Source of the DNA: Aquatica leii
Taxonomy: Eukaryota > Arthropoda > Insecta > Coleoptera > Lampyridae
Assembly (NCBI GenBank): GCA_035610365.1
Contig: CM069432.1
Location: 234,574,104 to 234,638,103, forward strand
Reading direction: 5' to 3'
DNA length: 64,000 nucleotides
Under the pieces are notes generated by a model. The model did no database searches. It was not told the origin of the DNA and was given only the letters and a program-made list of their open reading frames with translations. Both the position numbers and the translations under genes were made by a program. This document shows positions 1-11,100 of this stretch, piece by piece (the first letter of the stretch is position 1; every line of letters begins with the position of its first letter).

Positions 1-1116
1 GTGTTTTAAACCTGTGGTAACTTCTCTGCGCAGTAAATCTATTCCTAGATTGGAATTATGCGCTTGTATGCTGTTAACCCAATTAATGCAGAAGTCATTA
101 ACCATGAAATATACTGGTACGTATTTATGGACTGATTCGACGCTAGCGTTGAGTTGGATTAGTTGTGGTCCAAACAAATAAAAAACTTTCGTCGCCGGAA
201 AAGTTTGGTTTTCATTTTTGGCATTATGTAAAATCTGTTCGTAATCCCGCTGATCTTTTATCAAATCAGCTTTAGTGGGATAGACCTTCGTTTTTATGTT
301 CTGATCAAGATTTTTCTTATGTTGTGGCAAAAAACAAAGAAAACGACTCAAACAATGAAATTAAATCTACTATTCTAATAACATTCATTAAGAATTTTGG
401 TATATTTGAAAGATTCTCGTCATTCACAAGGTTACATAGGGTGTAGCTTGGATGCTTCAATTTATTCATAACACAAAATGTCCTGTAGCATCAAGGAATA
501 CTGGTCAGCTGTCATTAGGCAAACTCTAAACTTCACTAAACATACTAATAAAAACTTGTCAAAATGAAAGTTTTTATGACGAAATAAAAATGTTGAAATC
601 AAACAAATTTTTCAACTACCAATCAAAAATACTTCCACTAACCCATTTTTGGATAAAAATGGCATCTTAAGGTTTGGCGGTCGTTTAAAAAACTCCACAT
701 TTAACTATAATAAAAAATTTCTAGTTCTTCTCCCAAAGCGTCACATTTTCGCTAATCCATTAATGGCTGTTTTACCTTTTAACCGCTTGCAAGGTAATAC
801 ATCTGCATTTTACAATACCGGCCTTGACTATTCCTGGCCAATTTTAGTAGAAAACAGGAAAACTAGGGGTTCAAAGTTAATAAAAAGATTTGTCTGCTTG
901 GTTACAAAGGCAATACATTTGGAGTTAGTCACTGATTTAACATCCGACGCATTTTTAGGGGTCCTAAAACGTTTTATAGGCCGTCGTGGTAAAACATATT
1001 CTATATATATATGCAATAACGCAATAAATTTTAAAGGTGCTTATATGCATTTAAAAGATTTATATAAATGTTTACAGTCTACTGATACTGAAACAAACGC
1101 AATCAATTGTTTAAAT
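1..1116 (+). pseudogene. BEL/Pao pol relic, left part (RNase H to integrase)
   Basis: Decayed pol of a BEL/Pao LTR retrotransposon. Translation from base 8 gives the BEL RNase H stretch with the motif IPRLELC and then WTDSTLALSWI, ending at a stop at 179-181. In another frame, about 217-270, comes WHYVKSVRNPADL, the usual end of that domain. After further frameshifts the integrase begins near 613 with GILRFGGRLKNS, then a core containing FVCLVTKAIHLELVTDLTSD (about 885-945). The segment that normally holds the second catalytic Asp reads ICNNAINFKGA, so Asp is replaced by Asn. The frame runs to 1116, where Gypsy-1 is inserted, and resumes at 7594. Left LTR, gag and RT lie outside the window. 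The family call is firm; at least three frame breaks make it non-functional. Confidence 0.9.
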
Positions 1117-1373
1117 TGTGGCGGGTAATAATAAAAGAGTCAGTTCAAAAAATAACAATATTCATATATTTATTTAATCTAACAACAGAAAAAGAACTTT
1201 AAACGCAACAGCACTTACTTAACCTCGATCGGCGTACACACCTGCCGCGTCGAGCGCTAACTTAACGACTACCCCAAAACGGATGATGGTAGGGAGATGC
1301 AACGCGTCACAGGCCGGACGTGCTCGTCAACATTTAGCGCGGTTTATTTGAAATTTCAATATAAAATCGTACA
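1117..1373 (-). repeat. Gypsy-1 3' LTR
   Basis: 257 bp, begins TGTGGCGGG and ends TACA on the + strand, so the minus-strand LTR has TG...CA ends. It matches 7337-7593 over its full length with about 9 substitutions by eye (about 3.5%), mostly transitions, and no indels. The left neighbour AAAT is the target duplication. Confidence 0.95.
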
Positions 1374-1480
1374 ACTCGGCCTTCCTGACTCGTGATCGCC
1401 CTCGATCATTACAACTAGTTTTATTTTAGATGCTAAACTACAAACTATCAATAATAAACTTTATATAATAAACATTTATA

Positions 1481-2530
1481 TTAGTCAGGCCATCGCCTCA
1501 TGTTCGATGAATCAAACACAAAATCAAACAGTATTTGTGTAACCTGAAAGTCGTTTAAATCTTTAATAGCATATTGGCCATTTCCTAACACTTCTTCTAC
1601 TACATAAGGACCTTTAAATTTCGGAATCAGTTTTTTATTCACTCCCGGTGTAACGTCATTATTAGTTATCATCACCAAATCACCTTTGTTATAAACACTA
1701 GCACTTTTATGAGTTTTATCATAATAACTTTTGTTATAGTCTTGACTTTTTCGTATATTTGCTTCAGCACTACTCCTAACTATTAACAAATCTTTTCTAT
1801 CGTTATTACCCACTTTAGAATCTAAAATCATTTTTAGGTCATCATTAGCTTTACCCTTTTGATTTATTCGGTACAATAAAATACTGGGTGTGTGACCAGT
1901 AGATTTCGACAACGTATTATTTAGGTTATACTCTACTTCGGCTAAAACAGAATCCCATTTATTTGGATCTGGCGAAATTTTTGCCAACATAGGCACCACA
2001 ACTCGATTTACTCGCTCTACCTGTCCATTGGCTCTAGGTACACCCGTGGCAATTAATGAATGGATTATGTCTTGACCATCCAAAAATTATTTAAATTCTT
2101 GTGACGTAAACGCAGTACCCCTATCAGATATAACTTTATCTGGTTTACTGTACGCGCGAAAATAATCGGCTATACACTTTATGGTTTCTTTACTAGTAAC
2201 CGTTCTACATGGATACAGGCGCACAAATTTTGTGACCGCATCTACAACCACAAACCAATATCTATTTTGAAATCGGGTTTTTTCTAAAGGCCTACAATGG
2301 TCAACATGGATTACACTAAACGGAATATCTCCTTTTGGAATATTATGAAGAAAGCCTTCGACTCTGCGACTTTGGCGAATATACAACACACTTCAAACAC
2401 CTGAAAATATGGTCAGAAATTTTAGATCTCATTTTGGGAAACCAATAAGATCGCTGGATTCATTCTACGCTTTTCTCTACACCGACATGTCCTATATCAT
2501 CGTGGCAAGTTTGAATAACGTTAGTCAGTT
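1481..2530 (-). pseudogene. Gypsy-1 integrase (broken)
   Basis: Integrase of Gypsy-1, which would insert element DNA into the genome. Reading leftwards, an HHCC zinc-binding region lies at about 2520-2390, in a different frame from the preceding RNase H (H in CHDDIGH, C in RCLKC). The catalytic core at 2389-2087 carries the first Asp in VIHVDH and the second in VISDRG. A TAA stop at 2084-2086 interrupts the frame, which then continues at 2083-1481 with the catalytic Glu in NGQVERVNR. The C-terminal part with GPYVVEEVLGNGQYAI is chromodomain-like/SH3-like in position and ends at 1481. The active-site triad is all present but the protein cannot be made in one piece because of one frameshift and one stop. 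Confidence 0.9.
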
Positions 2531-4093
2531 CAGGAACATAAAAACAAAATATTTCTTTTATTTTTTCTATAAACAACACCGTTGCGCAATTCGTAAAATT
2601 TATCCTCTTTGTTCTCTAAACGACGTGCTATATCTGAAATACTGATGTCTTTTGTCTGATAAATTGCGAGCATTCTCTCCAAAGAGTTTTCCGAAATGAC
2701 AAACACCTGATGACACCTACTCAATGCGTCAACATGCTTCATTCGAGCATTACCTCGATGCTCAATAGTATAATTAAAATCCTCTAATATTAACGACCAT
2801 CTTAAAATACGAGGGTTTACTTCTTTTAGTTTTAGACTGTTGCAGTCAGTAAAAATTGTAAAATGCAGCCCTTGTAAATAAATCTCAAAACCCTGTAAAG
2901 CGTTTACAATTGATAAAAGTTTCCAGTTCGAAACTGTGGTACTTAGATTCGTTTTCTTACTAAAATACGACACCGGGTGAAATTTATCGTCAGCTTGCTT
3001 TTGAAGAAGAACAGCTCTAAATCCTAAGCTACTAACATCGCAATGCAACTGTGTTTCTGCTTTAGGAGAATATAAACACAAAAGCGGTTGACAACTCAAA
3101 TGGTTCTTTAACTCTTCAAATGCCAAGAGTTGCTGAGGACCAAATTGAAAAACAACATTTTTCCGTAATAAGTCATACAATGGCTTGGCTATAGTCGAAA
3201 ATGAATGAATAAACCTACGAAAATAAGATACAAGTCCTAAGAAACTGTGTACCTCTTTGAATCCTTTTGGTACCGGAAATTCTTTCACAGCTCGCACATT
3301 GTCGGGATTTGGCCTAATGTCCTCTCTATTTACAACATACCTTAAATACTCAATAGTATCGTGTAAGAAAAAACACATATCTACACGCAAATTCAACTTA
3401 TTTGCAACCATTAATTTTAACACCTCGCTTAATATACGTAAATTTTCGTTTACGTCCTCAGTAGCGATAACAATATCAGCAATATAAATCATAATTTTAT
3501 TTTTCTCTATTAATTCTTGAAAAATGAAATGTATATATCTCATAAAAACTGCAGGGTTATTGCAGAAACCAAACGGTAATCGAGTATACTCGTACTGGCC
3601 CATTGGAGTAACAAACGAGGTATACTTTACCGATTCTTTATTGATAAGAACATGATGAAAAGCATTTATAAGGTCTAATTTGGTGAAAAAACGTTTACCC
3701 CTTAAACCATCAAGACAATCATCAATGAGAGGCAAAGGATAATTATCTCTCACGGTAATTTAGTTTAAACAACGAAAGTCGACACACATTCGCAAAGATC
3801 CACACTTCCGTTTAACCAAAACAATAGGAGAACTATATTGGGACGAGCTTTTCCTTACCATACCCTCCTCTAACAAATCGTTAATAATTTTGGTAACCTC
3901 TCCCTTCTCAAAAAATAACCTTCTCGGTCGAAAAAAACTGTATGTGTCCAGATTTTACTACTATATCTACCGTCAATTCTGTTTTAGGTTTAATAGGCCT
4001 AACTGGAATTACATAATCCTTGTCAAATACCTGTTTGCACAAATCCTTAACCTCATTACTCAACTTTTAATTTAAATTTAGCGTAGTCGTAAC
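2530..4093 (-). pseudogene. Gypsy-1 reverse transcriptase and RNase H (broken, catalytic Asp lost)
   Basis: Central pol of Gypsy-1. The RT begins in sequence next to the Tc1 insertion (about 3960-3770: LLEEGMVRKSSSQYSSPIVL, then CVDFR) and has an in-frame TAA just before 3753, where Lys is usual. From 3753 the frame is open for 407 codons: FTKLDLINAFHHV (first catalytic Asp region), LPFGFCNNPAVF, then YIADIVIA. The family motif is YxDD; here its first Asp codon is GCT (Ala) at 3478-3480. The RNase H domain follows (CDVSSLGF, FTDCNSLK, HVDALSR) and ends at 2530. The position and order fit Ty3/gypsy pol; the Ala alone should abolish polymerase activity. Confidence 0.92.
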
Positions 4094-4095
4094 TA

Positions 4096-5697
4096 CAGTG
4101 GTGTTAAAAAGTTATGCATCACCTGATAAAATTAATGAAAAATGAATTTTAACGCACTTCACTGAAATATATTTCAACCATAATCTCTATATCAACTCTA
4201 GATTACCTGAAAACTTAATCAGAATAATAAAATGAAATAATAATGAAAGAATGCAGTTAGACAAAGTTTTATTCAAAATTACAAAAATTGGGCAAAATGA
4301 TAAATTAGGACAACATTATCAAAATATTCGAATACAAACTAATCTTAATATTTAATCGGCCACCCTTTGCTTTTGATGACTAGTTGACACCTTTTGGGCA
4401 TAGAATTAATCAGTTTTTCCAGTTCTTCTCTCGAAATACAGTGATGCCAGGCGTGAATTAAAGATTCGATTAATTTCACTTTCGTTGTCGGTTTTCTTTT
4501 TGATATTATGTTTGATATTCTTTGCCACAAGTTTTCGATTGGATTCAGGTCTGGGGATTGGGCTGGCCAGTCCAATCTCTCAATTTTATTGGTCTCCAAC
4601 CACAATTTAACCTGTTTTGATCGATGACAAGGTGCGTTATCGTCTTGGAATATGAACGCTTCTTCGCCAAACAAATCTTTTCCACTACGTAGCATCTTAT
4701 TGTGCAATACATCGATGTACTTGGTGCTGTTCATCATTCCCGAGACGACATGTAGTCGACCAACTCCACGGGCGGAGATGCAACCCCATATCATGAAGAG
4801 GTCGGATGTTTAATGGTTGGAAGGACACATTTTGGTGAAAATTCTTCCCCAGGAAACCTTCTGACGTATGTATTTCCAGAATGGTTGTTAATGTTAAAGG
4901 TAGATTCGTCACTAAATAGTACCTTCTGCCATTGATCTGTTGTCCAGTTTTGATGTTCTTTGGCCCATTTCAAACGATGGATTCTTTGCTTCTCGGAAAG
5001 CAGTGGTTTCTTCCGAGCTTTACATCCCCTAAGGCCAAAACTAAGCAGTCTTCCTCTTACTGTGGACGTGCATACGCTTACACCAGTAGCTTCGCTCCAT
5101 ATTTTGGTTAATTCAGTGGAATTGAGACTTCTGTCTGCCAGGCTTGTTCTTCTTAACACAGCATCATCTCGAATCGAAGTTTTTTTTGGTCGTCCACTAC
5201 GCGGTTTGTCTTCAATTTTTCCAGATTCGGTGTACTTTTTAATAATCCGAATTACTGTAGATTGATTACATTTCACTGCGGAAGCGATTTCACGACTAGA
5301 AGCGCCTTGTTTATAGCGAAAAATAATTTCAAACCGTTTTTCGTCAGCCAATTTTGTTTGTTTCGGTTTAGAACGCATTTTGAAGTTGAAATTCCAAAAG
5401 CAAATAAATATCTTTAAGTAATTGCAGTCTTTATATACTCAAAGAATAATTAAAATTTTTCATGCAAATTAACTTTTAACGACAGTAATTAGAAACTTTA
5501 CATTTACAGTCTATTATTGAAATTCTGTAAGATTAGCTTAATAGACCATTAATAACGTATTGTAATGAAATAATTAGGATTAACAATAATAATATGCTAA
5601 TTACAATAAAATAGTTGAAGGTAATTAGCGAAAAATTTGAACAATATGCAAAAAGTCACTATGGATTTGGGTGATTCATGACTTTTTAACACCACTG
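4096..5697 (-). mobile_element. Tc1-A: complete Tc1-like DNA transposon nested in Gypsy-1
   Basis: A 1602-bp element bounded by inverted termini beginning CAGTGGTGTTAAAAAGT. The match covers about 28 bp at each end, with two mismatches. TA dinucleotides at 4094-4095 and 5698-5699 are the target duplication. Length, TA target and a single minus-strand transposase of DD34E type are all standard for Tc1. It sits between protease and RT of Gypsy-1, so it arrived after that element. Both termini look intact, so it could in principle be moved by a transposase supplied elsewhere, although its own transposase is frameshifted. Confidence 0.95.
4345..5378 (-). pseudogene. Tc1-A transposase (DD34E), single frameshift
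   Basis: Cut-and-paste transposase in two overlapping frames. The first, 5378-4791, starts at ATG with basic MRSKPKQ, then the bipartite helix-turn-helix DNA-binding region (GASSREIASAVKCNQSTVIR; GRPKK is the AT-hook-like linker), and reaches the first catalytic Asp in LFSDEST. It ends at a TGA that overlaps the ATG of the second part (ATGA, 4791-4794). The second, 4794-4345, begins MIWGCIS, has the second Asp in FQDDNAPCH and the Glu in NPIENLW with 34 residues between. Combined length is near the usual 340 residues. One indel near 4795 is the only defect I see. Confidence 0.93.
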
Positions 5698-5699
5698 TA

Positions 5700-6108
5700 A
5701 ATTATCGTTATGGACAAAATCTATTAAAATAATACTATTCGAAATAAAATCTACATGCTCGTTCACACTAACTTTCTGCACGGTACAAGTTTTACCCATC
5801 GTAATCTTTAGCCTAGGGTCAGAGACCAAATCTCTTCCTAAAAGGCACTGATATTACATCGTACCTTTATTTACAATATAAAACTTATTCTCTACATTAT
5901 CTACATCATCAACTTTAACTTTACATAAATATTGTCCTAAAATACCTACTTTTGAACCATTTATTCCCTCAAAACTATCAACACTATTACCGTATTCAAT
6001 AAAATTATTAGGTACGATACCTTCTATTACGAACGATACGGGGCTGCCGCTGTCCAACACCGCTGATACCTCGACGTCGTCGTTTCCTATTGGCATCACG
6101 ATTGGCAC
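5700..6108 (-). pseudogene. Gypsy-1 protease
   Basis: Retropepsin-like aspartic protease that would process Gag-Pol. It follows gag immediately and in the same frame after a single TGA (6109-6111). The active-site motif is DSGSPVSFV, within VSAVLDSG. The frame is closed by a TAA at 5854-5856, but coding resemblance continues in the same phase beyond it (CLLGRDLVSDPRLKI, the usual C-terminal end) up to the Tc1 insertion at 5698. So two in-frame stops break this part of pol. The stop after gag may be either a natural gag-pol separator or a mutation; the one at 5854 looks like decay. Confidence 0.85.
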
Positions 6109-7005
6109 TCAATACGCTGGCACGATTTGTGTTTCCACTAGCAGAGCAGTGCTATCTGCCGAAGCCGTTACGACAGATCTTGACGTTGTCGGAGGCTCCT
6201 TAGTGCAATACTGACGAAGATGTTCCGCTTCTCCACATTTGTAACATACCCCTTTCTCTTGATTAGCTTGAGCACACGGCAGCGACAAATGACCATGTTT
6301 TCCACATTTGTAACACCTAACTGTAGATTTTCTCTGCTCACTGTTTTCCGTCGATACGTTCGCATTAATAGTACGTCTTACTGGAGATACGTAAGTTGTA
6401 GGCACCTGTCTTTCGCTACTCGTAATATTGTTCATCAATTCTAACATATGTGTGAGGCTCTTGAATTCCTTTAACTTTGCTTGGGTTTGTAGCATCGGGT
6501 TATCGAACCCTTCAATTAAATAATTTATAAGCTCATCGTTGGTAAGGTTAACTTTGTTTCCTAGCAACACTTTATCGTGGTAGTAGCATGAAAATTTCTC
6601 CCCTTTCCTCCACCGTCTTGCTTCGAAACGTCGCATCATAGCAATATGGTCTTCTTTGCATGAAAACATTCTTGTTAGCTCCTGTTGCAAGTCCGCTAAC
6701 GATAAAGCCGCATACTCTGGTCGAGAATAGAACCAGATCTTCGCGTTATCTCTTAATTTCGAGACTACAATTAACGTCATGACCCGATCTTTAACGCTAT
6801 AAATATCCTTGGTGGTGCTGATTCTTTGGAACCACGAAGTCGCGTCTTCATTTGTATTCTCACCAAACTCCGGTATTAGAGCCGCAATATCTGAATTACT
6901 GTGTACGTTTTTGTTAACTTGCGCAGCACGCACGGCCATTGCGATTAAATCATAGACGGTAACGGTAAAGGCACCCGCACTACCTTCTGTATTCTCAGTC
7001 GCCAT
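6109..7005 (-). CDS. Gypsy-1 Gag (nucleocapsid-containing)
   Basis: Structural Gag of Gypsy-1. The frame is open from 7029; I prefer the Met at 7005 (MATENTEG) because the eight upstream codons are hydrophobic and unlike Gag N-termini. The N-terminal two thirds is the capsid-like retrotransposon Gag domain (ATSWFQRIS, about residues 60-80; ARRWRKGEKFSCYYHD; YLIEGFDNPM). Two CCHC zinc knuckles, CYKCGKHGHLSLPC and CYKCGEAEHLRQYC, follow near the C-terminus and would bind RNA. It ends IVPAY-TGA at 6109. This is the only Gypsy-1 gene that still looks intact; protease follows in frame. Confidence 0.88.
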   Translation of the reverse strand: MATENTEGSAGAFTVTVYDLIAMAVRAAQVNKNVHSNSDIAALIPEFGENTNEDATSWFQRISTTKDIYSVKDRVMTLIVVSKLRDNAKIWFYSRPEYAALSLADLQQELTRMFSCKEDHIAMMRRFEARRWRKGEKFSCYYHDKVLLGNKVNLTNDELINYLIEGFDNPMLQTQAKLKEFKSLTHMLELMNNITSSERQVPTTYVSPVRRTINANVSTENSEQRKSTVRCYKCGKHGHLSLPCAQANQEKGVCYKCGEAEHLRQYCTKEPPTTSRSVVTASADSTALLVETQIVPAY

Positions 7006-7318
7006 TTCTTTAAAAATAAATACGTACACAAAGATTTAACAAAACGAGAGTATATCCGACAAATAAAAAACACTCGCTTAAAATTTATTTTAAACTTTAC
7101 TTTACACACGCGATTTACTACTCGCAGTTTATGTTAAATTGCTTACGACACGTGCACAACAAAACAGTAAAAAACCCGTTAACACTTACTGGAATTAGTC
7201 CTGGATTGCCGTTTATCAATAAAAATCATACGTTGTTTTAGATTTCATTGCGATGTCCACCGATTTAAATCACAACCACACGTCACGTTGCAAACACGTT
7301 ATTTTTCTCGCCCGTGGC

Positions 7319-7336
7319 CGATCCCACTTCTGATGT
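7319..7336 (-). promoter_or_regulatory. Gypsy-1 primer-binding site, tRNA-Leu-like
   Basis: Directly inside the 5' LTR, the minus strand reads ACATCAGAAGTGGGATC. Its TCAGAAGTGGGAT portion fits the complement of the 3' end of common eukaryotic tRNA-Leu, from memory of that tRNA family. Position next to the LTR is right; the match starts about 3 nt in and lacks the usual TGG. Confidence 0.6.
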
Positions 7337-7593
7337 TGTGGCGGGTAATGATAAAAGAGTCAGTTCGAAAAATAACAATATTCATACATTTATTTAATCT
7401 AACAACAAAAAAAGAACTTTAAACTCAACAGCACTTACTTAACCTCGATCGGCGTACACACCTGCCGCGTCGAGCGCTAACTTAACGACTACCCCAAAAC
7501 GGATGATGGTAGGGAGATGCAACGCGTCACAGGCCGGACATGTTCGTCAACATTTAGCGCGGTTTATTTGAAATTTCAATATAAATTCTTACA
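7337..7593 (-). repeat. Gypsy-1 5' LTR
   Basis: 257-bp partner of 1117-1373, same ends (TGTGGCGGG / TACA on the + strand), about 96.5% identical by eye. It would hold the promoter for Gypsy-1. The right neighbour AAAT (7594-7597) is the second copy of the target duplication. Confidence 0.95.
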
Positions 7594-8129
7594 AAATAAT
7601 GAAAATATAAAGCGGGAATTTATCATTCCTTGGGGCCGTCATATAATATAAAGAGTGTAAAGGGACACTTAAAAAGAATCTTGGGAAACACTAATATATT
7701 AAGACTTAAGTACCACCTTGGTACAGATAGAATCGATCTTAAACTTTCGTCCCCTTTCCCCCTTGTCCACTGATCTTATTGACCTTCAACCCTTGCCCCT
7801 GCTCACTTTCTAATAGGCAGACCGTTAACTGCCATGCCTGATTTAACTATTACCTACTGACTCTTATTGTTTCAACGCATAGAAACAATCAGTCAGCATT
7901 TTTGGAAACGCTGGTGTGCCGAAATTGTTTCAGAAATGCAAAAAAGAAATAAATGGTTTGAGCATCTTCCAGATCTTCTCCTCGAGGGAGCTTTGGTACT
8001 CATAAAGGAAAAAATCTTCCGCCCCTGTCTTGGGCCAATGTTGTTGTTCGATCAGTGAAATTGTTAGTCGCTAACAGAAACTTCCTAAAGTGTCTTGTGA
8101 ATAAAGTGTGTGTCTTGCCGTTAACTTAG
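7594..8129 (+). pseudogene. BEL/Pao pol relic, right part (integrase C-terminus)
   Basis: Continuation of the BEL integrase split by Gypsy-1. If Gypsy-1 and one AAAT copy are ignored, the reading frame of the left part continues in phase here with REFIIPWGRH (family: FIPPxxPHFGG). Shifted frames then give SVKGHLKRILGNTN, LSTDLIDLQPLP and LIGRPLTAMPDL. The piece at 7867-8058 has the terminal HFWKRWCAEIVSEMQKRNKW and GALVLIKEK motifs. The domain closes with NKVCVLPLT and a stop at 8127-8129, the usual C-terminal end. Several frameshifts are present. No partner LTR can be recognised downstream because the other end of the element is outside the window. Confidence 0.88.
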
Positions 8130-11100
8130 TTAAGTTACTTAAAAATTAATATTGTTTTTTTGTAGTTTTAAGAATGTATAAATTTGTAGTTGTCCTGTTT
8201 TTTTAATATTATATATTGAAATCTAGGATATTTTAAAGTGCGGACTTATGGTAAATACATTTTGGTTTATACACGTTTTGTGATGCGCAACCGCATGACT
8301 AAGGGTGTTTTTGAGCGCATAAGCGACATTATTGTTACGATACTTGTAAGTAATGCACTATGCATTGAAACTTCTAAGTTAATGTATAAAGCTTCATAAT
8401 TTCCTTTAAACATTTTTTAGTTTAAGTTTGTAATGTACGTATTTACATTACCGTGATTATATTGCCAGTGTAAATAAAATTATAGTTAACTACATCGGCT
8501 TATAATTGATTAAGAAAAATTTCGAAGATTAATTCCCATATCTACCGCTAATTAAAACCAACATTTAAATGGTTTTTTTTGCAAATAATGTTACAGTATA
8601 AAGTGAATAAACATTTTAAAAAATTCTATTTATTGACAGTTTTTTAACTTGCAGTTAAATCTATATTGAAATAAATTTACATTTACAATTAAATTAAAAC
8701 CAAATGAAAAAATAAATGATGAACATTCAGATTTGCAGCAAAACACTTTGTGATTTAGTTGTGATTGCATCGCGGTTTAAATCTAGCTGTAAACATTTAA
8801 AAAAAGCAATATGTTATTGTGAAAATTACAACTAAAATACAGACTTTCAATAGCCACAAAATATGTATTGTTGATAACCTCACGCTTAAATCAGAAATGA
8901 AATATAACGTTTTTCGTCACTAAAATTGTACAAACGGTTGATCTAAGTAACGCCATTATAAAACATCAGCAAAAAACACACGTTTGAGTTAAATATACAG
9001 CACAATCATAATAATAAAGATTACGTATAATAAAGATACATCTTCAAAAGTCGCAAATTTGTACATTATCAATTATTTACTAACGTAAAAATGAAACTTA
9101 CTTTGTTAGAAATAGTTTTATAGCGTTATGATTTAATTTGAGCGCTATTTACCTAAATTCAATGTTGTGCTAAAAGAGTTACTCGTATTAGTGTGTTTTT
9201 TAGTTATTTGGTAGTGTTTGATTGTTTGTCGTGGCAATAATATAAAACATACGTTTTAAAAAAAATGTTATAAAGTTTTACTTTTTTAATAATTTCTTCA
9301 AAGATGAATTCTATATTTACCTTAGCGAGGAGGTGCCTATTAAAATGGTATTTTGTTGTAATTGATTTTCCTACAGTGTCAAATTGATCTTCCGTTGGAG
9401 TTTGTTATAGTTTTTTGTATTTAATTTTTAATCTATTTTTGACTTTGCCTCTTATAAAAAACATTATTTCTAGAAAAGGTTTTTTGTTGTACCGCAAAAT
9501 TGTTTTTAAATGTTAATACTTAAGATCAATATTTTTGGGGCTGCTAATTTGATACTTTTTTTGGGTCCAGCTTTTAAATAATTTTAAATATTAGTTTTAT
9601 TACTTATTTACACACAGAAGAGTTTCATTTACAGTTGCAAGTGCACAATAGTGTGTTTTCATTTTTGTCAATAATAAAACAACAGTAAATGAAAACGATG
9701 TGTTATAATAGAAAGAAAAAAGTTTAAAACTAGAAAAAGCTTGTTAAAAACCATAAAATTTAAACCTGTTATTTATCAGCACGGTTATTGCATTTATGTT
9801 AGGGTTTGTGTATCTTTTAACCTTACTGGCAATAAAATAATTTAAAATGAAATATACTAAGATTATTTGTATTAAAATGATTTAGATTTAGAAATAATTG
9901 TACTCTTATAGACTGATAAAATGAAATAAAAATTGATACTTAAACACAAATAATATTCAAAGCATGACATACTTACTTAATATGTATTTGATATAATTTC
10001 TAAATAAGCATTGCTTTATAAAATGGTTTAAGCGATAAATTCTAGATTTAGTTTATTTTCAGAAACTTTAACAATGTTTTTGTACGATTATATAAAAGTT
10101 TCACTATGAGTACTTAGATTAAAACTTTAATATAAAATTAAACATTGGTTCATTTTAATTTCGTATAATTTATTTTTAAATAAATTGCATAAAATGTTTT
10201 GCATGTAATATATAATGCAAGTTAAATAAAATTAAAATTATAAAAAAAATTTTTAAACATTGTTCAAAACTTCTAGTGTTTAGAAAAAAATAATAACAAT
10301 GATTACATTGAAACTATCCATTATAACATTATTAGTAAGCAGTAACTCAGACAGGCAGAATTCCTCAGAGATAATTCATCACCAACTACGTGATTTATCT
10401 TTACAACATTTACTAAAACAAGCAATATAATTTTGACCTACAATGAATTGCCTCAATGGATTTTCTGTAATTTCAAAAGTTATTTATGGTACCTTTCTAT
10501 AACTTTAAATCTTTTAATATATAACTTTTATATTTTATACGTTTAATAGACTTTACTCACGTTTCACAAGTCAAATAGAAATTTTACAGGCCCATAAACA
10601 TTTTATCTCACTTACATCTTTTAGTTAGCTTAGGCTGTGATTTATTTTGCATATCGGCTGTTTTAAGTGCGGCTTTACGATTGTAGATATTTTACAACCT
10701 GTAGTTTATAGATTTTACGAATAATAATTGCACAACCAATATTAAACTTATATTTGTTTGAAAAACTTTTTCGGTTACAAAATAAAATACAAAAGGAAAT
10801 ATTATAATTAATTATATCTTTTTGTATTTTTTGGTATTTGTCACTGCCTGTATAAATGTTATAGTAGAATAACTTACAATTTACAATTAAGTATTTAGTC
10901 CTGTATTGAAAATCAATTTTTACATTCACAACTGTTAGAATACATAGATTTAATATTTAAACCAATTCGAAGAAAATAATACATATTTAAAGAAAACCGA
11001 ATTATTTATTCATTTATTTTGAACTGATTTTTTTAAACGTACAAATGCAACGATGTTTATAAAATTTATAGTTGCAAACTTAATGTTGTCGTAGCTAAAC

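Larger units (their letters stand above)
1117..7593 (-). mobile_element. Gypsy-1: Ty3/gypsy LTR retrotransposon, complete but decayed
   Basis: Full-length minus-strand Ty3/gypsy element, 6477 bp as found and about 4.87 kb without the nested Tc1 element. Order 5' to 3' on the minus strand: LTR (7337-7593), primer site, gag, protease, reverse transcriptase, RNase H, integrase, LTR (1117-1373). A 4-bp duplication AAAT flanks it at 1113-1116 and 7594-7597, so both ends came from one integration, into the integrase of a BEL element. Inactivating changes seen: in-frame stops after gag, in protease, before RT and in integrase; loss of the first RT catalytic Asp; a frameshift between RNase H and integrase; and the Tc1 insertion. 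No env-like ORF is present. Confidence 0.93.
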
